A DNA stretch of 58,890 bases from Eubacterium pyruvativorans (GCF_900102225.1 NZ_FNBF01000010.1:1-58890), one strand, 5' to 3'; shown: positions 26,778 to 36,873, counted from the first letter of the stretch. Numbers and translations: made by a program. Notes: generated from the sequence alone by a model not told the origin.

Positions 26778-27896
26778 CTAAATCCGGGTGTTCCGCTCCA
26801 GGAAGAACGGATGGGTGATGTACCCGGACAGAATGCGGTCCGGTTCCACAAACACGTTCTTGTCCGCCAGCACATAATTCAGTCTGGCACCTTCGGAAAC
26901 CGTGGCGTTCTGGAATATGATGGAATTCTCCACCGTGGCACCCTCTGCGATATGAACACCCCGGAACAGAATGGAATTCCGGACCGTTCCCTCCACCAGC
27001 GCACCGTCTGCAATGAGAGAATTTTCCACCTTCGCCTGGTCGCCGTACTTTGTCGGCCAGCTGTCATGAACCTTCGTAATGATCGCCCCGTTCTTCGAAG
27101 CGAAGAGTCCCCGGCGGGTCTCCCCGTCCAGCAGCGCCAGGTTAGCCTGAAAATACCCCTGCAGACTGTCGATGAGCAGCGTCTCTTCCTCTGCCCGGTA
27201 TTCCATGACCCGGTCCGTCTGCGCCAGCTTGTCGGCGATATCCCGGCGGAAACTTTCCTTTCCGGTCCGGATCGCATCGTACAACAGCTCCACCAGATCT
27301 TCCCGTTCCATGATAAATGTATTCATGGACAAATCCCATCCCGGTTCCAGATCCTTCGTCACTGCCACATCCGTCACCCGGCCGTCATCATTCGCCCGCA
27401 TGCACCCGCAGCGCACTCCTTTCTGATTGAACCGGAGCCGGGAAGAAGTGAGCATCGTCAGCCTGGCCCCCGTCCGGATGTGAAAATCCAGCATCTTCCG
27501 GTAATTGATATTCGCCACATAATTGCAGCTGCACAGGATCACATATTTCTCCTCCAGGTTCCGGAGAAAGTTCAGATTCGCCTCCAGCGCATGCAGCCGG
27601 TTGTGGTACACATCCCCGGCCCCCATGGTGGCGAACGGCGGAAGAACCGAAAGTCCGCTTCTCTTCCGCTCCAGGTCCCAGTCCATTCCGCCCCGGACGT
27701 GGCTCATCATACTCTGATAATTAATACTGGTGATAATGCCGATATTCCGCACCCCGGAATTCGCCAGATTCGACAGTGCGAAATCAATGAGCCGGTACCG
27801 TGATCCAAACGGAACCGCAGCCAGATTTCTCTTCTCCGTCAGCTGATCCAGCTCCACGTCGTAAGTATCCGCAAAAATTACTCCTGCCATATCCAT
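26778..27896 (-). CDS. glgD: GlgD, non-catalytic/regulatory subunit of ADP-glucose pyrophosphorylase
   Basis: Paralogue of GlgC that in Bacillota forms a heteromer with it and modulates activity. The 372-aa protein keeps the fold (AVPFGSRYRLIDFALSNLANSG) and the C-terminal left-handed beta-helix repeats (VENSLIADGALVEGTVRNSI). It lacks the GGxGxRL pyrophosphorylase loop at the N-terminus, where it reads MAGVIFADTYDVELDQLTEKR. Start at 27896 follows AGGGAGGACAGCAGC, which overlaps the glgC stop 13 nt away, so the two subunits are translationally linked. Confidence 0.95.
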   Translation of the reverse strand: MDMAGVIFADTYDVELDQLTEKRNLAAVPFGSRYRLIDFALSNLANSGVRNIGIITSINYQSMMSHVRGGMDWDLERKRSGLSVLPPFATMGAGDVYHNRLHALEANLNFLRNLEEKYVILCSCNYVANINYRKMLDFHIRTGARLTMLTSSRLRFNQKGVRCGCMRANDDGRVTDVAVTKDLEPGWDLSMNTFIMEREDLVELLYDAIRTGKESFRRDIADKLAQTDRVMEYRAEEETLLIDSLQGYFQANLALLDGETRRGLFASKNGAIITKVHDSWPTKYGDQAKVENSLIADGALVEGTVRNSILFRGVHIAEGATVENSIIFQNATVSEGARLNYVLADKNVFVEPDRILSGYITHPFFLERNTRI

Positions 27897-27909
27897 GCTG
27901 CTGTCCTCC

Positions 27910-29109
27910 CTATTTCTCTATATCTTCCGTCACTTCCATGCCGGCGGCGACCACAGCGCCTTCCCCGATCCGAACGTGATCCGCCAGAACCGTGAGCTTT
28001 CCGTCCTCCACCGGACCGCCGACCCGGGCACCCGCACCGATGAATGCCCCCCGGTCCACGATTGCGTACTCCACCCGGGCCCCGGGCTCCACCACGGCGC
28101 CTTCCATGATGATGCTGTCCTTCACCGCAGCACCCTCGCCGATGGTGACATCACTGAACAAAACCGAATGTTCCACCCGGCCGTCCAAATCACAACCGTC
28201 TCCCACGATACTCCGCCGGACATCGGCCTTCCGTCCGATATACTGCGGGTGACTGTACTTATGCCGGTAGTAGATCCGCCAGCCCCGGTCATTCAGAACC
28301 AGCCGCTCCGGAATCGACGGATCCATGCCGATCGCATCCATATTCGCCGCCCAGTAGGACTGCAGCGTCCCCACATCTCTCCAATATCCCTTGTACAGAT
28401 AGGCAAAGAGCCGGCACTCATCCGCCAGCATCTTCGGAATGATATCCTTCCCGAAGTCGTTGGAAGAACGGGGATCCGCCTCATCGGCCTCCAGATACTG
28501 AATCAGCTTGTCCGTACTGAAAATATACACGCCCATGGATGCCTGGGTGCTCTTCGGATGGGCCGGCTTCTCCTCGAATTCGTAGATCCGCCCCTTGTCA
28601 TCTGTATTCATAATGCCGAAGCGGGATGCCTCCTCCATCGGCACGTCAATCACCGCAATGGTGCAGTCCGCCTTGTTCTGAATGTGCTCCTGCAGCATCC
28701 GGTCGTAGTTCATCTTGTAAATATGATCCCCGGACAGAATCAGCACATAGTCCGGATCATAGCGCCGGATAAACCCGATGTTCTGATAGATCGCATTCGC
28801 CGTCCCCTTGAACCAGTCGGATCCATCCTCCCGCTGATACGGCGGCAGAATGTGCAGACCGCCGATTCTCAGGTTCATGTCCCAAGGCACGCCGGTGCCC
28901 AGGTAATCGTTGAGATCCAGCGGCTGGTACTGGGTCAGCACACCCACCGTATCAATGCCGGAATTGGTACAGTTGGACAGCGGGAAATCGATGATCCGGT
29001 AACGGGCGCCGAAGGGCACGGCCGGCTTGGCGATATCCCTGGTCAGCGGCATCAGTCTGCTGCCCTGTCCGCCGGCGAGCAGCATCGCCACACATTTCTT
29101 CTTCATCAT
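27910..29109 (-). CDS. glgC: Glucose-1-phosphate adenylyltransferase, catalytic subunit
   Basis: Makes ADP-glucose from ATP and glucose-1-phosphate, the committed step of glycogen synthesis. The 399-aa protein starts with the nucleotide-binding [15 protein letters not shown], then [35 protein letters not shown] (metal-binding Asp) and [11 protein letters not shown] (glucose-1-P site). The C-terminal beta-helix domain follows ([20 protein letters not shown]). The start at 29109 has CAGGAGGGATGACATC upstream. It uses TAG as stop, showing that UAG is a normal terminator in this genome. Confidence 0.98.
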   Translation of the reverse strand: MMKKKCVAMLLAGGQGSRLMPLTRDIAKPAVPFGARYRIIDFPLSNCTNSGIDTVGVLTQYQPLDLNDYLGTGVPWDMNLRIGGLHILPPYQREDGSDWFKGTANAIYQNIGFIRRYDPDYVLILSGDHIYKMNYDRMLQEHIQNKADCTIAVIDVPMEEASRFGIMNTDDKGRIYEFEEKPAHPKSTQASMGVYIFSTDKLIQYLEADEADPRSSNDFGKDIIPKMLADECRLFAYLYKGYWRDVGTLQSYWAANMDAIGMDPSIPERLVLNDRGWRIYYRHKYSHPQYIGRKADVRRSIVGDGCDLDGRVEHSVLFSDVTIGEGAAVKDSIIMEGAVVEPGARVEYAIVDRGAFIGAGARVGGPVEDGKLTVLADHVRIGEGAVVAAGMEVTEDIEK

Positions 29110-29131
29110 GATGTCATCCCTCCTGAAAAGT

Positions 29132-31195
29132 CTATTTCTTCATTGTATTTTCTGTGTGTGCCGTCCGGGGCTTCTTCGCCGCCGGGGTTTTCTTCCCGTT
29201 GTTCTTCTGTGCCCTCTTCACCGGCGCCTTCTTCGCCTTCTTTCCGGTGCTCTTCGGCTTCGCACTATGGGAATCCCCGCATTTCTGCAGGATAATGCCG
29301 GAGAACTTCGGCAGCGGAACGGTGATATGCTGTTCATACCCGTTGCAAGGCCCCTCCTCCACATGATAGCGGCGTTTCCGGCGGAATCCGGTGCCCCCGA
29401 AGCCGGTCCGGTCCGTGTCAATCATGACCTCGTAATATTCTGCATCCGGCACTCCGATGTCATATACCGGGAAGTCCAGTCCGGACAGATTCAGCGCCAC
29501 CAGTTCCACCTCCGGATCCGGCGCCGCCCCGTCCGTGCGGTAATAGGTGAAGGTGTTGTCCTGGGCATTATCCGCATCGATCCAGCGGAACCCCTCCATG
29601 ACGTCATCCTTCTTCCACATGGACGGATGCTCCTTGTAGAAATGATTCAGTTCCTGTACGAAATTCCGGAGCTTCCGGTGCTTCTCATAGTCCAGCAGCA
29701 TCCAGTCCAGTTCCTTCTTCTCGTCCCATTCAATGAACTGTCCGAACTCCGCCCCCATGAACATCAGCTTCTTTCCCGGATGGGTCATCATATAGACGAA
29801 GAAGGACCGGAGGCCGGCAAACTTATCATCATATTCTCCCGGCATCTTGCTCAGCATGGAACACTTGCCGTGAACCACTTCATCGTGGGAAATCGGCAGA
29901 ATGAAATTCTCACTGTATGCATAGGTCATGGAGAACGTCAGATTATGATGCATCCCGCCCCGGAAAATCGGATCCTTGGAGAAATACGCCAGCGTGTCAT
30001 TCATCCATCCCATATTCCACTTATAATTGAATCCCAGGCCCCCGTCCTCAGGCGGACGGGTCACCATCGGCCAGGCGGTGGATTCCTCGGCGATCATCAT
30101 GACCCCCGGGAAGGAGGACAAAACGTCACTGTTGACCTCCCGCAGGAAGTGGATCGCCTCCAGATTCTCTCTTCCGCCGTTTTGGTTCGGCGTCCATTCC
30201 CCTGCCTTCCGGTCATAATCCAGATACAGCATGGCCGCCACTGCGTCCACCCTGAGGCCGTCAATATGATAGACATCACAGAAGAAGAACGCATCGGAAA
30301 TGAGGAAACTCAGGACTTCCGGCCGGCCGAAGTCGAAAGCCCGGGTGCCCCATCCCTTATGTTCCATCCGGTTCGGTTCACTGTCCTCATACAGATGATG
30401 GCCGTCGAAATCGATCAGTCCGTGGGCGTCCTTCGGGAAATGAGCCGGCACCCAGTCCATGATAATGCCGATGCCCGCCCGGTGGCAGCTGTCCACGAAA
30501 TATTTGAAATCATCCGAGGTGCCGTACCGGGACGTGATACTGAAATATCCGGTGACCTGATACCCCCAGGATCCCTCGAACGGATACTCGGTGAGCGGCA
30601 TGACTTCCAGGTGTGTGTAACCCATTTTCTTCACATACGGAATCAGCTTCCCCGCCAGTTCCCGGTAACTCATGACACTGCCGTCCTTCCGGTGACGCCA
30701 GGATCCCAGATGCACTTCATAGATATTTATCGGAGATTCATAGTGGTTCCGGCCGTCCCGGCTCCGGATCCATTCCTGATCCCCCCACTGGTAGAAGTAC
30801 GCCAGGTCACTGACCCGGGATGCCATCTGGTGCCCTTCGTCCACTGTTCCCTTCTCACTTTCGAAGGCGTACGGATCGGCCTTGAACATCACCCGGCCGT
30901 CATCTGCCGTTACGGCGTATTTATATAAGTCACCGACCCGCATCTCCTTCGCAGTCAGTTCCCAGATGGTCGGGTCATCCGCCATTTGCACCATCGGTTC
31001 CGCCTCCGGATCCCAGCCGTTCCGGTCAGAGACCAGGGAAACAGCCTGCGCCCGGGGGGCCCATACCCGGAATACAATGCCGTCTTCCGGTTTCTTCCCT
31101 GCAGGATGGGCGCCCAGCAGGTCATATGTCCTGTAATTCTTTCCCTGATGGAACAGATATTTCTGTTCCGATATGATGTCCTTCTTCACTGTCAT
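29132..31195 (-). CDS. glgB: 1,4-alpha-glucan branching enzyme with basic C-terminal tail
   Basis: Introduces alpha-1,6 branches into glycogen. The 687-aa protein has an N-terminal CBM48 domain ([17 protein letters not shown]). The GH13 catalytic core carries YEVHLGSWR, the nucleophile region [27 protein letters not shown] (acid/base Glu) and [11 protein letters not shown]. The last 45 or so residues (29132-29270) are an odd tail rich in Lys, Ala and Pro ([20 protein letters not shown] and on). It lies past the normal beta domain end at GIILQKCG. Start chosen at 31195 because GGAGAGCGAC precedes it; an ATG four codons upstream overlaps that RBS. First gene of the glgBCD-GH13/mutase unit. Confidence 0.96.
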   Translation of the reverse strand: MTVKKDIISEQKYLFHQGKNYRTYDLLGAHPAGKKPEDGIVFRVWAPRAQAVSLVSDRNGWDPEAEPMVQMADDPTIWELTAKEMRVGDLYKYAVTADDGRVMFKADPYAFESEKGTVDEGHQMASRVSDLAYFYQWGDQEWIRSRDGRNHYESPINIYEVHLGSWRHRKDGSVMSYRELAGKLIPYVKKMGYTHLEVMPLTEYPFEGSWGYQVTGYFSITSRYGTSDDFKYFVDSCHRAGIGIIMDWVPAHFPKDAHGLIDFDGHHLYEDSEPNRMEHKGWGTRAFDFGRPEVLSFLISDAFFFCDVYHIDGLRVDAVAAMLYLDYDRKAGEWTPNQNGGRENLEAIHFLREVNSDVLSSFPGVMMIAEESTAWPMVTRPPEDGGLGFNYKWNMGWMNDTLAYFSKDPIFRGGMHHNLTFSMTYAYSENFILPISHDEVVHGKCSMLSKMPGEYDDKFAGLRSFFVYMMTHPGKKLMFMGAEFGQFIEWDEKKELDWMLLDYEKHRKLRNFVQELNHFYKEHPSMWKKDDVMEGFRWIDADNAQDNTFTYYRTDGAAPDPEVELVALNLSGLDFPVYDIGVPDAEYYEVMIDTDRTGFGGTGFRRKRRYHVEEGPCNGYEQHITVPLPKFSGIILQKCGDSHSAKPKSTGKKAKKAPVKRAQKNNGKKTPAAKKPRTAHTENTMKK

Positions 31196-31243
31196 GTCGC
31201 TCTCCATTCATGGCTGAATATTCGCAAAAACAATCTTTCTAAT

Positions 31244-31286
31244 ATTATATCCCAACGTAGACCCATATTCAAGAATATGGTATAAT
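31244..31286. promoter_or_regulatory. Divergent glg promoters sharing an 18-bp palindrome
   Basis: For glgB (minus strand): TTGAAT (31272-31267), 17-bp spacer, TATAAT (31249-31244). For glgA (plus): TATAAT at 31281-31286 with a poor -35. The perfect palindrome CCATATTC-AA-GAATATGG (31263-31280) covers the glgB -35 and abuts the glgA -10, so one bound regulator could control both directions. A further GAATATTC lies at 31216-31223 in the glgB leader. Confidence 0.7.
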
Positions 31287-31447
31287 ACGTTAAATTAAAT
31301 ATCCGCCCCGGTATTTCGACGAAAACCGTGTGTTTTCAATCGTTCCGGCGGTATTTTTAGAACAAGATTACGCAACCGGTATACCGGTTGTCCCCATCGC
31401 ACACACCATTTTTTTCAGATAGAACGAACGGAAAGCGAGGCCATTTC

Positions 31448-33343
31448 ATGACAGTGAAGAAATCAACCCTGACGAAGGCTTCCGCGGCGGCGAAAGCACC
31501 GGCAGAGACCCCGGCATTGAAAACGAAAGCTGCTCCTTCAGCAGAGGAAGCCGGGGCACCGGCAGAGACCCCGGCGAAGAAGCCGGAACCGAAGGCTGCG
31601 GAGAAGAAACCGGAGAAGAAACCGGCGAAGAAGCCAGCCGCAAAGAAGAAACCGGCTGCCCGGAAGACTGCTGCGAAGGCAGCGGCGAAAGCAACGAAGA
31701 AGTCCGCCGAGAAGAAACCGGCGAAGAAGAGAGCAGCCGCCCGGAAAGAGCCGGCCAAGCTCGCTGCCAAGGAAGAGCCAGCCAAGCTCGCTGCCAGGAA
31801 AGAGCCGGCCAAGCTCTCCGCCAGGGAAGAGCCGGCCAAGCTCTCCGCCAGAGAAGTCGCAAAGCTGGCCGAAGAGAAGCGCAGCCGTCTGGAGACGAAA
31901 ACCGCCGGGCAGATCGCCCCGCCGGACGAAAAACTGAAGGTGCTGTTCGTCAGCCCGGAGGTGCAGCCGTTCGCCGGCACCGGCGGTCTGGGAGAAGTGG
32001 CCGGGTCCCTGCCGAAGGAACTGAACCGGCTGGGGATCGACTGCCGGGTGGTTTTGCCCCTCTACGGTTCCGTATCCCAGGAGTACCGGAGCCGCATGAA
32101 ATTCCTGGGGCACAAGGATATCCCGGTGGCCTGGCGGAAGAAGTATATGGGGGTTTTCAGTCTGCAGCACGAGGGTGTGACGGTCTACTTCATTGACAAC
32201 GAGGAATACTTCCGCCGGGACGGCCTCTACGGGTATTATGACGACTGCGAACGGTTCGCCTTCTTCTCCCGGGCAGTGCTGGAATCCATGGAGTTCACCG
32301 GATTCAATCCGGATATCATCCATGCCAACGACTGGCAGACCGCCATGGTGCCGGTCTATCAGGACGCACTGTATCACCGGGAATACTGCACCACGGTCTT
32401 CACGATTCACAACGTGGAGTATCAGGGCCGGTACGGCACCGAAGTGATCTCCGATGTGCTGGGTCTGCCGGAGGGTGCGGCCCACCTGGTGGAATATAAC
32501 GGGGATGTGAACCTGATGAAGGGCGGCATTCAGACGGCGAACCTGGTGTCCACCGTCAGCCCTTCCTATGCCGAGGAGCTGAAGGATCCGGCCTGTGCCT
32601 TCGGTCTGGACGGCATGATCCGTGCCTGTTCCTACAAGCTCCGGGGCATTCTGAACGGCATCAGCACCGACGTCTACGACCCGGCGGACGATCCGTACAT
32701 CCCGGCCTGCTATTCCCCAGCGGACCTTTCGGGCAAAAAAGAATGTAAGCGGGCGTTCCAGGAAATGGCCGGGCTCCCGCAGCGGGATGTTCCTCTGATT
32801 GTACTGATCAGCCGGCTGGTGACCGCCAAGGGCATCGACCTGATGACCCCGGTGATGGACGATGTGCTGAGCGGAAACGATGTACAGTTCGCAGTTCTGG
32901 GCACCGGATATCATTTCTACGAGGACTACTTCCGGGGACTGGCGGACCGTCATCCGGACCGGGCCCGGGCATTCATAGAATTTAACAAGGGGATCTCCCA
33001 CCAGCTTTATGCCGCCGGGGATATTCTGCTGATGCCGTCGAAGGGCGAGCCGTGCGGCCTGTCCCAGATGATCGCCTGCCGCTACGGCACCGTTCCGGTG
33101 GTCCGGGCCACCGGCGGTCTCCGGGACTCCATTTCCGACTGCACCCTGGGAGAAGGGAACGGATTCGTCTTCGATTCCTATGATACAGACGGATTCTACC
33201 ACGCACTGATGAACGCCGTGAGCCGGTTCCACGACACCGAAAACTGGCAGAACCTGGTCCGGTATGACCTGACCCGGGACTTCAGCTGGTCCCGGTCCGC
33301 CGAGCAATACAGAGACATGTACGAACAGGTGCGTTTTCACTAA
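31448..33343 (+). CDS. glgA: Glycogen synthase with long Lys/Ala-rich N-terminal extension
   Basis: Transfers glucose from ADP-glucose to the growing glucan (GT5). The catalytic part starts near residue 162 (EKLKVLFVSPEVQPFAGTGG) and ends at residue 631, a normal size for GlgA. It contains HANDWQTAMVPVY, TIHNVEYQGRYG and the C-terminal KGEPCGLSQMIACRYGTVP. In the substrate loop the usual Lys-Thr/Ser-Gly-Gly-Leu reads GTGGL, so the conserved Lys is replaced. Residues 1-150 are a histone H1-like extension, about one-third Ala and one-third Lys/Arg. It includes four to five 27-bp repeats encoding the nonapeptide type AREEPAKLS (31739-31867). Start at 31448 is preceded by AAGCGAGGCCATTTC; 20 further codons upstream are open. 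Divergent from glgB, followed by glgP. Confidence 0.94.
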   Translation: MTVKKSTLTKASAAAKAPAETPALKTKAAPSAEEAGAPAETPAKKPEPKAAEKKPEKKPAKKPAAKKKPAARKTAAKAAAKATKKSAEKKPAKKRAAARKEPAKLAAKEEPAKLAARKEPAKLSAREEPAKLSAREVAKLAEEKRSRLETKTAGQIAPPDEKLKVLFVSPEVQPFAGTGGLGEVAGSLPKELNRLGIDCRVVLPLYGSVSQEYRSRMKFLGHKDIPVAWRKKYMGVFSLQHEGVTVYFIDNEEYFRRDGLYGYYDDCERFAFFSRAVLESMEFTGFNPDIIHANDWQTAMVPVYQDALYHREYCTTVFTIHNVEYQGRYGTEVISDVLGLPEGAAHLVEYNGDVNLMKGGIQTANLVSTVSPSYAEELKDPACAFGLDGMIRACSYKLRGILNGISTDVYDPADDPYIPACYSPADLSGKKECKRAFQEMAGLPQRDVPLIVLISRLVTAKGIDLMTPVMDDVLSGNDVQFAVLGTGYHFYEDYFRGLADRHPDRARAFIEFNKGISHQLYAAGDILLMPSKGEPCGLSQMIACRYGTVPVVRATGGLRDSISDCTLGEGNGFVFDSYDTDGFYHALMNAVSRFHDTENWQNLVRYDLTRDFSWSRSAEQYRDMYEQVRFH

Positions 33344-33360
33344 GAGAAGGAGAAGAAACC

Positions 33361-35892
33361 ATGCCAACGAAAAGAAAGAAAAGCGCTGTGAAGAAGGCCG
33401 CGCCGAAACATACTGCTGCCGCTCCGGCCTCCCCGAATACGCCCCAGGGCTTCACCCTGCCCACAGAAGTGGAATTTCTGGAGGAGCTGACGCTGCATCT
33501 GGAGAATAACTACCACACGGACTTTGAAAACGCATCCCCCCGGGAGCTGTACATGGCCACTGCCGAAATCGTGAACAGCCAGCTTCTGAAGAAGAAGTGG
33601 GCCTTCAACAAGGTGCGCCGGGAAGCCGAGAAGAATGAGTCCGGGAAGAAGAAGATCTACTACATCAGTATGGAATTCCTGATGGGACAGTCCCTGAAGA
33701 ACAACCTGTATAATCTGGATGAAACCGGCATCGTAGCCGGGGTCATGAAGCGCCGGGGCATTTCCATGGAAGAACTGTACGATCAGGAACCGGATGCGGG
33801 TCTGGGGAACGGCGGTCTGGGCCGTCTGGCAGCCTGCTACATGGATGCCCTGGCTTCTCAGGAGTACGACGCCACCGGTTTTTCAATCCGGTACGAATAC
33901 GGCCTGTTCAAACAGAAGATCGTGGACGGCTGGCAGGTGGAAATGCCGGACAACTGGCTGCCGGGAGGCCATGTGTGGCTGAACCGCCGGGACGAAGACA
34001 CGTTCCGGGTCGGCTTCTACGGCGATTATCACGAGTACTGGACCGAAGAGGGCCTGCAGTACAATATCGAGAACCAGCAGATTGTGGAGGCAATTCCGTT
34101 CGACATGTGCATTTCCGGTGCGGACAGCCCGGCGGTGGACAAGCTGCGTCTGTGGTGGAGCACGAACCGGGAGAGTTTCGACATGAACTCCTTCAATAAC
34201 GGGGATTTCACCCGGGCCCAGCAGGAAACCAACAAGGCCGAGCTGATTTCCAAGGTTCTGTATCCGGCGGACAACATTGAAGAGGGAAAGGAGCTCCGGC
34301 TGAAGCAGCAGTACTTCATGGTTTCCGCCTCCTGCCAGAATATTATCCGGGACCATCTCCGGCTGCACGGCACCCTGGACAACTTCCCGGAGAAGGTGGC
34401 CATCCATATCAATGACACCCATCCGGCGCTCTGCGTTCCGGAACTGATGCGCCTCTTTATGGACGAACACGGCATGGAGTGGGACAAGGCCTGGGACCTG
34501 GTCACCCGCACTGTCACCTACACGAACCACACGGTGCTGGCGGAAGCGCTGGAGAAGTGGAACCAGCAGCTGGTCCGCATGCTGATGCCGCGCATCTACG
34601 CCATCATCCGGGAAATCGACCGCCGTTTCCGGGAAGACATGGAGAAACTCTTCCCGGGAGACACCGGAAAGATCAATTACATGGCGCCGCTGGGAGAAGA
34701 TCAGGTCCGGATGGCGAACCTGTCCGTCATCGGCTCCCACCGGGTGAACGGGGTTTCCGCCCTGCACTCGGAAATCCTGAAGGACGATCTGTTCCACGAC
34801 TTTTATCTGGCCTGGCCGGATAAGTTCACCAATGTCACCAACGGCATCGCCTACCGGCGCTGGCTCTGCCAGTCCAATCCGAAGCTGGCCTCACTGCTGG
34901 ACGAAACCATCGGGCCGGATTACCGGAAGGATGCACGGAAGCTGGAGGAATTCGCGAAATTCGCATCCGACAGCAGTGTCCGGAAGCGGGTGGAAGAAAT
35001 CAAGCGGGAGAACAAGGCAGCCTTCTCCGACCGTCTGAAAGCCGAAACCGGCATCTGCCCGGACCCGGACTCCCTCTTCATCACTCAGGCAAAGCGCCTG
35101 CATGAATATAAGCGGCAGCTGCTGAACGCCCTGCGTATTATCAGCCGCTACAACATGCTCAGGGAAAATCCGAACCTGGATATGCGTCCGGAAACCTACC
35201 TGTTTGCGGCGAAATCCGCCCCGAACTATTACCTGGCGAAGAACATCATCCAGCTGATCTGCCGGATCGGAGAGGAAATCGAAAAGGACCCGAAGATCCG
35301 TCAGAAGATGCGGGTGATCTTCCTGGAAAACTACAGCGTTTCCATGGCGGAGCGCCTGATGCCGGCCAGCGACATTTCCGAACAGATCTCCCTGGCCGGA
35401 AAAGAAGCCAGCGGCACCGGCAACATGAAGCTGATGATCAACGGCGCCATCACCATCGGCACCCTGGACGGGGCGAATGTGGAGATGCGGGAGGCTGTCG
35501 GAGACGACGCCATCTTCATCTTCGGCCAGAAGGCGGACGAGGTGCAGAAGAACCTGGCCGCCGGTTACCGCTCCCTGGACATCTATGAATCCAACCCGGC
35601 AGTGAAGGCGGCGGTGGACCGGCTGGGAGAAGGCTTCGCCGGCACAGACTTCCATAAGCTGAAGGACTATCTGCTCCGGCCGACCTACAGCATTGCCGAC
35701 CCGTACATGTGTCTGAAGGACTTCGACGATTACTGCCGGGTCCATCAGGAGATCCAGGACGCTTACGAGGACCGGGACCGGTGGAACAGCATGTCCATCC
35801 GGAACATCGCCATGGCTGCCCGCTTCGCAGCGGACCGCAGCATCCGGGATTATGCCCGGGAAATCTGGCATACGAAACCGATCAGTGAATAA
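33361..35892 (+). CDS. glgP: Glycogen phosphorylase with basic N-terminal tail
   Basis: PLP enzyme (GT35) that releases glucose-1-phosphate from glycogen ends. The 843-aa protein has GNGGLGRLAACYMDALAS, HINDTHPALCVPELMR, the regulatory-free core typical of bacteria, and the PLP-binding Lys in EASGTGNMKLMINGAITIGT. The first 30 residues (PTKRKKSAVKKAAPKHTAAA...) form a short basic Lys/Ala/Pro tail like those of GlgA and GlgB. The start at 33361 follows GAGAAGGAGAAGAAACC, 17 nt after glgA, so the two form an operon ending in a clear terminator. Confidence 0.97.
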   Translation: MPTKRKKSAVKKAAPKHTAAAPASPNTPQGFTLPTEVEFLEELTLHLENNYHTDFENASPRELYMATAEIVNSQLLKKKWAFNKVRREAEKNESGKKKIYYISMEFLMGQSLKNNLYNLDETGIVAGVMKRRGISMEELYDQEPDAGLGNGGLGRLAACYMDALASQEYDATGFSIRYEYGLFKQKIVDGWQVEMPDNWLPGGHVWLNRRDEDTFRVGFYGDYHEYWTEEGLQYNIENQQIVEAIPFDMCISGADSPAVDKLRLWWSTNRESFDMNSFNNGDFTRAQQETNKAELISKVLYPADNIEEGKELRLKQQYFMVSASCQNIIRDHLRLHGTLDNFPEKVAIHINDTHPALCVPELMRLFMDEHGMEWDKAWDLVTRTVTYTNHTVLAEALEKWNQQLVRMLMPRIYAIIREIDRRFREDMEKLFPGDTGKINYMAPLGEDQVRMANLSVIGSHRVNGVSALHSEILKDDLFHDFYLAWPDKFTNVTNGIAYRRWLCQSNPKLASLLDETIGPDYRKDARKLEEFAKFASDSSVRKRVEEIKRENKAAFSDRLKAETGICPDPDSLFITQAKRLHEYKRQLLNALRIISRYNMLRENPNLDMRPETYLFAAKSAPNYYLAKNIIQLICRIGEEIEKDPKIRQKMRVIFLENYSVSMAERLMPASDISEQISLAGKEASGTGNMKLMINGAITIGTLDGANVEMREAVGDDAIFIFGQKADEVQKNLAAGYRSLDIYESNPAVKAAVDRLGEGFAGTDFHKLKDYLLRPTYSIADPYMCLKDFDDYCRVHQEIQDAYEDRDRWNSMSIRNIAMAARFAADRSIRDYAREIWHTKPISE

Positions 35893-35899
35893 CCCGAAG

Positions 35900-35933
35900 C
35901 GCAGCAGGTCGGCCGCCTGCTGCGTTATTTTTT
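35900..35933 (+). terminator. Intrinsic terminator of glgA-glgP
   Basis: CGCAGCAGG (35900-35908) pairs with CCTGCTGCG (35916-35924), followed by TTATTTTTT, starting 8 nt after the glgP stop. Confidence 0.92.
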
Positions 35934-35960
35934 GTCACAATGCCGAAACTATGGTATAAT
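35932..35960 (+). promoter_or_regulatory. Promoter of thrH
   Basis: TTGTCA (35932-35937), 17-bp spacer, TATAAT (35955-35960). The -35 overlaps the U-tract of the glgP terminator. The leader is about 65 nt. Confidence 0.8.
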
Positions 35961-36032
35961 CTCTTCATTGCTGTAAACAAAGAAAGCGGCGCCCAGGCAC
36001 CGCCGACCCGACAATACACAGGAGGAAATACC

Positions 36033-36635
36033 ATGTATATCGCATGTTTTGATCTGGAAGGAGTTCTGGTCCCGGAGATATGGATTGCGTTCGCAGAGGC
36101 CACGGGCATTCCGGCGCTGAAGCGCACCACCCGGGACGAACCGGATTATGACAAACTGATGCGGTTCCGGCTGAACACACTGAAGGAACACGGACTGAAG
36201 CTGAAGGACGTGCAGAACACCATCGCTGCCATCGATCCCTTCGACGGTGCGAAGGAATTTCTGGACACCCTGCGCACTGAGATGCAGGTGATCATCCTCA
36301 GTGACACCTTCACCGAATTCGCTGCGCCGCTGATGCAGAAGCTGGGGTGGCCCACGATTTTCTGCAATTCCCTGGAGGTGGCAGAGGACGGGGAAATCAC
36401 CGGCTTCCGGATGCGGGTGCAGGATTCCAAGCGCACCACAGTGAAGGGCCTGCAGGCCATCGGCTTCGACACCATCGCCACCGGAGACAGCTTCAACGAC
36501 CTGGGGATGATCGAGGCCAGCAGCGCCGGATTCCTGTTCCGGACCACGCCCCAGATTCACGCCGCCCACCCGGAAGTTCCTGCTTTCACGGAATACAGCG
36601 ACCTGCTGGAGGCGATCCGAAAGGCAGTGAGATAG
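36033..36635 (+). CDS. thrH: ThrH, phosphoserine phosphatase/homoserine phosphotransferase
   Basis: HAD-family phosphotransferase. In Pseudomonas ThrH is known to dephosphorylate phosphoserine and pass the phosphate to homoserine. The 200-aa protein starts MYIACFDLEGVLVPEIWIAF, matching the ThrH motif I in which the second catalytic acid of ordinary HAD phosphatases is Glu. Motif II is VIILSDTFTEF, motif III involves the Lys of DSKRTTVKGL, and motif IV is GDSFNDLGMI. The ATG at 36033 is chosen for ACAGGAGGAAATACC; 31 upstream codons are open but run into the promoter. Monocistronic between its own promoter and terminator. Physiological substrate here is inferred. Confidence 0.9.
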   Translation: MYIACFDLEGVLVPEIWIAFAEATGIPALKRTTRDEPDYDKLMRFRLNTLKEHGLKLKDVQNTIAAIDPFDGAKEFLDTLRTEMQVIILSDTFTEFAAPLMQKLGWPTIFCNSLEVAEDGEITGFRMRVQDSKRTTVKGLQAIGFDTIATGDSFNDLGMIEASSAGFLFRTTPQIHAAHPEVPAFTEYSDLLEAIRKAVR

Positions 36636-36757
36636 GACGCCAGGTCCCCCTTCGGGTATTAGCTGGTCCCCCGCCGGGCCCCGTCCGGAAAACGAACAGC
36701 CTCCCCGCCAGTTCCTCCTCCGGAAAACAGGAAAGAAAAGATAGAACACACACCTGG

Positions 36758-36795
36758 GCAGCCATAAACCCTGTTTATGGCTGCACAATTTTTTT
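36758..36795 (+). terminator. Intrinsic terminator after thrH
   Basis: GCAGCCATAAA (36758-36768) pairs perfectly with TTTATGGCTGC (36774-36784), followed by ACAATTTTTTT. It lies 120 nt beyond the thrH stop; the stretch 36636-36757 holds nothing else I recognise. Confidence 0.88.
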
Positions 36796-36873
36796 GTATT
36801 TCCCATTTTTCTGAATTGCTCCTACAATGAGCATATAGAAGAGTTCGTTTACATGCGAAATGGAGGCAAAACA

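Noticed and set aside
29027-30928. 633-codon plus-strand frame opposite glgB
   Set aside because: Antisense shadow; glgB has all GH13 branching-enzyme motifs on the other strand.
31538-33367. 609-codon minus-strand frame opposite glgA
   Set aside because: Shadow of the GC-rich glgA gene; no RBS, and glgA is confirmed by family motifs.
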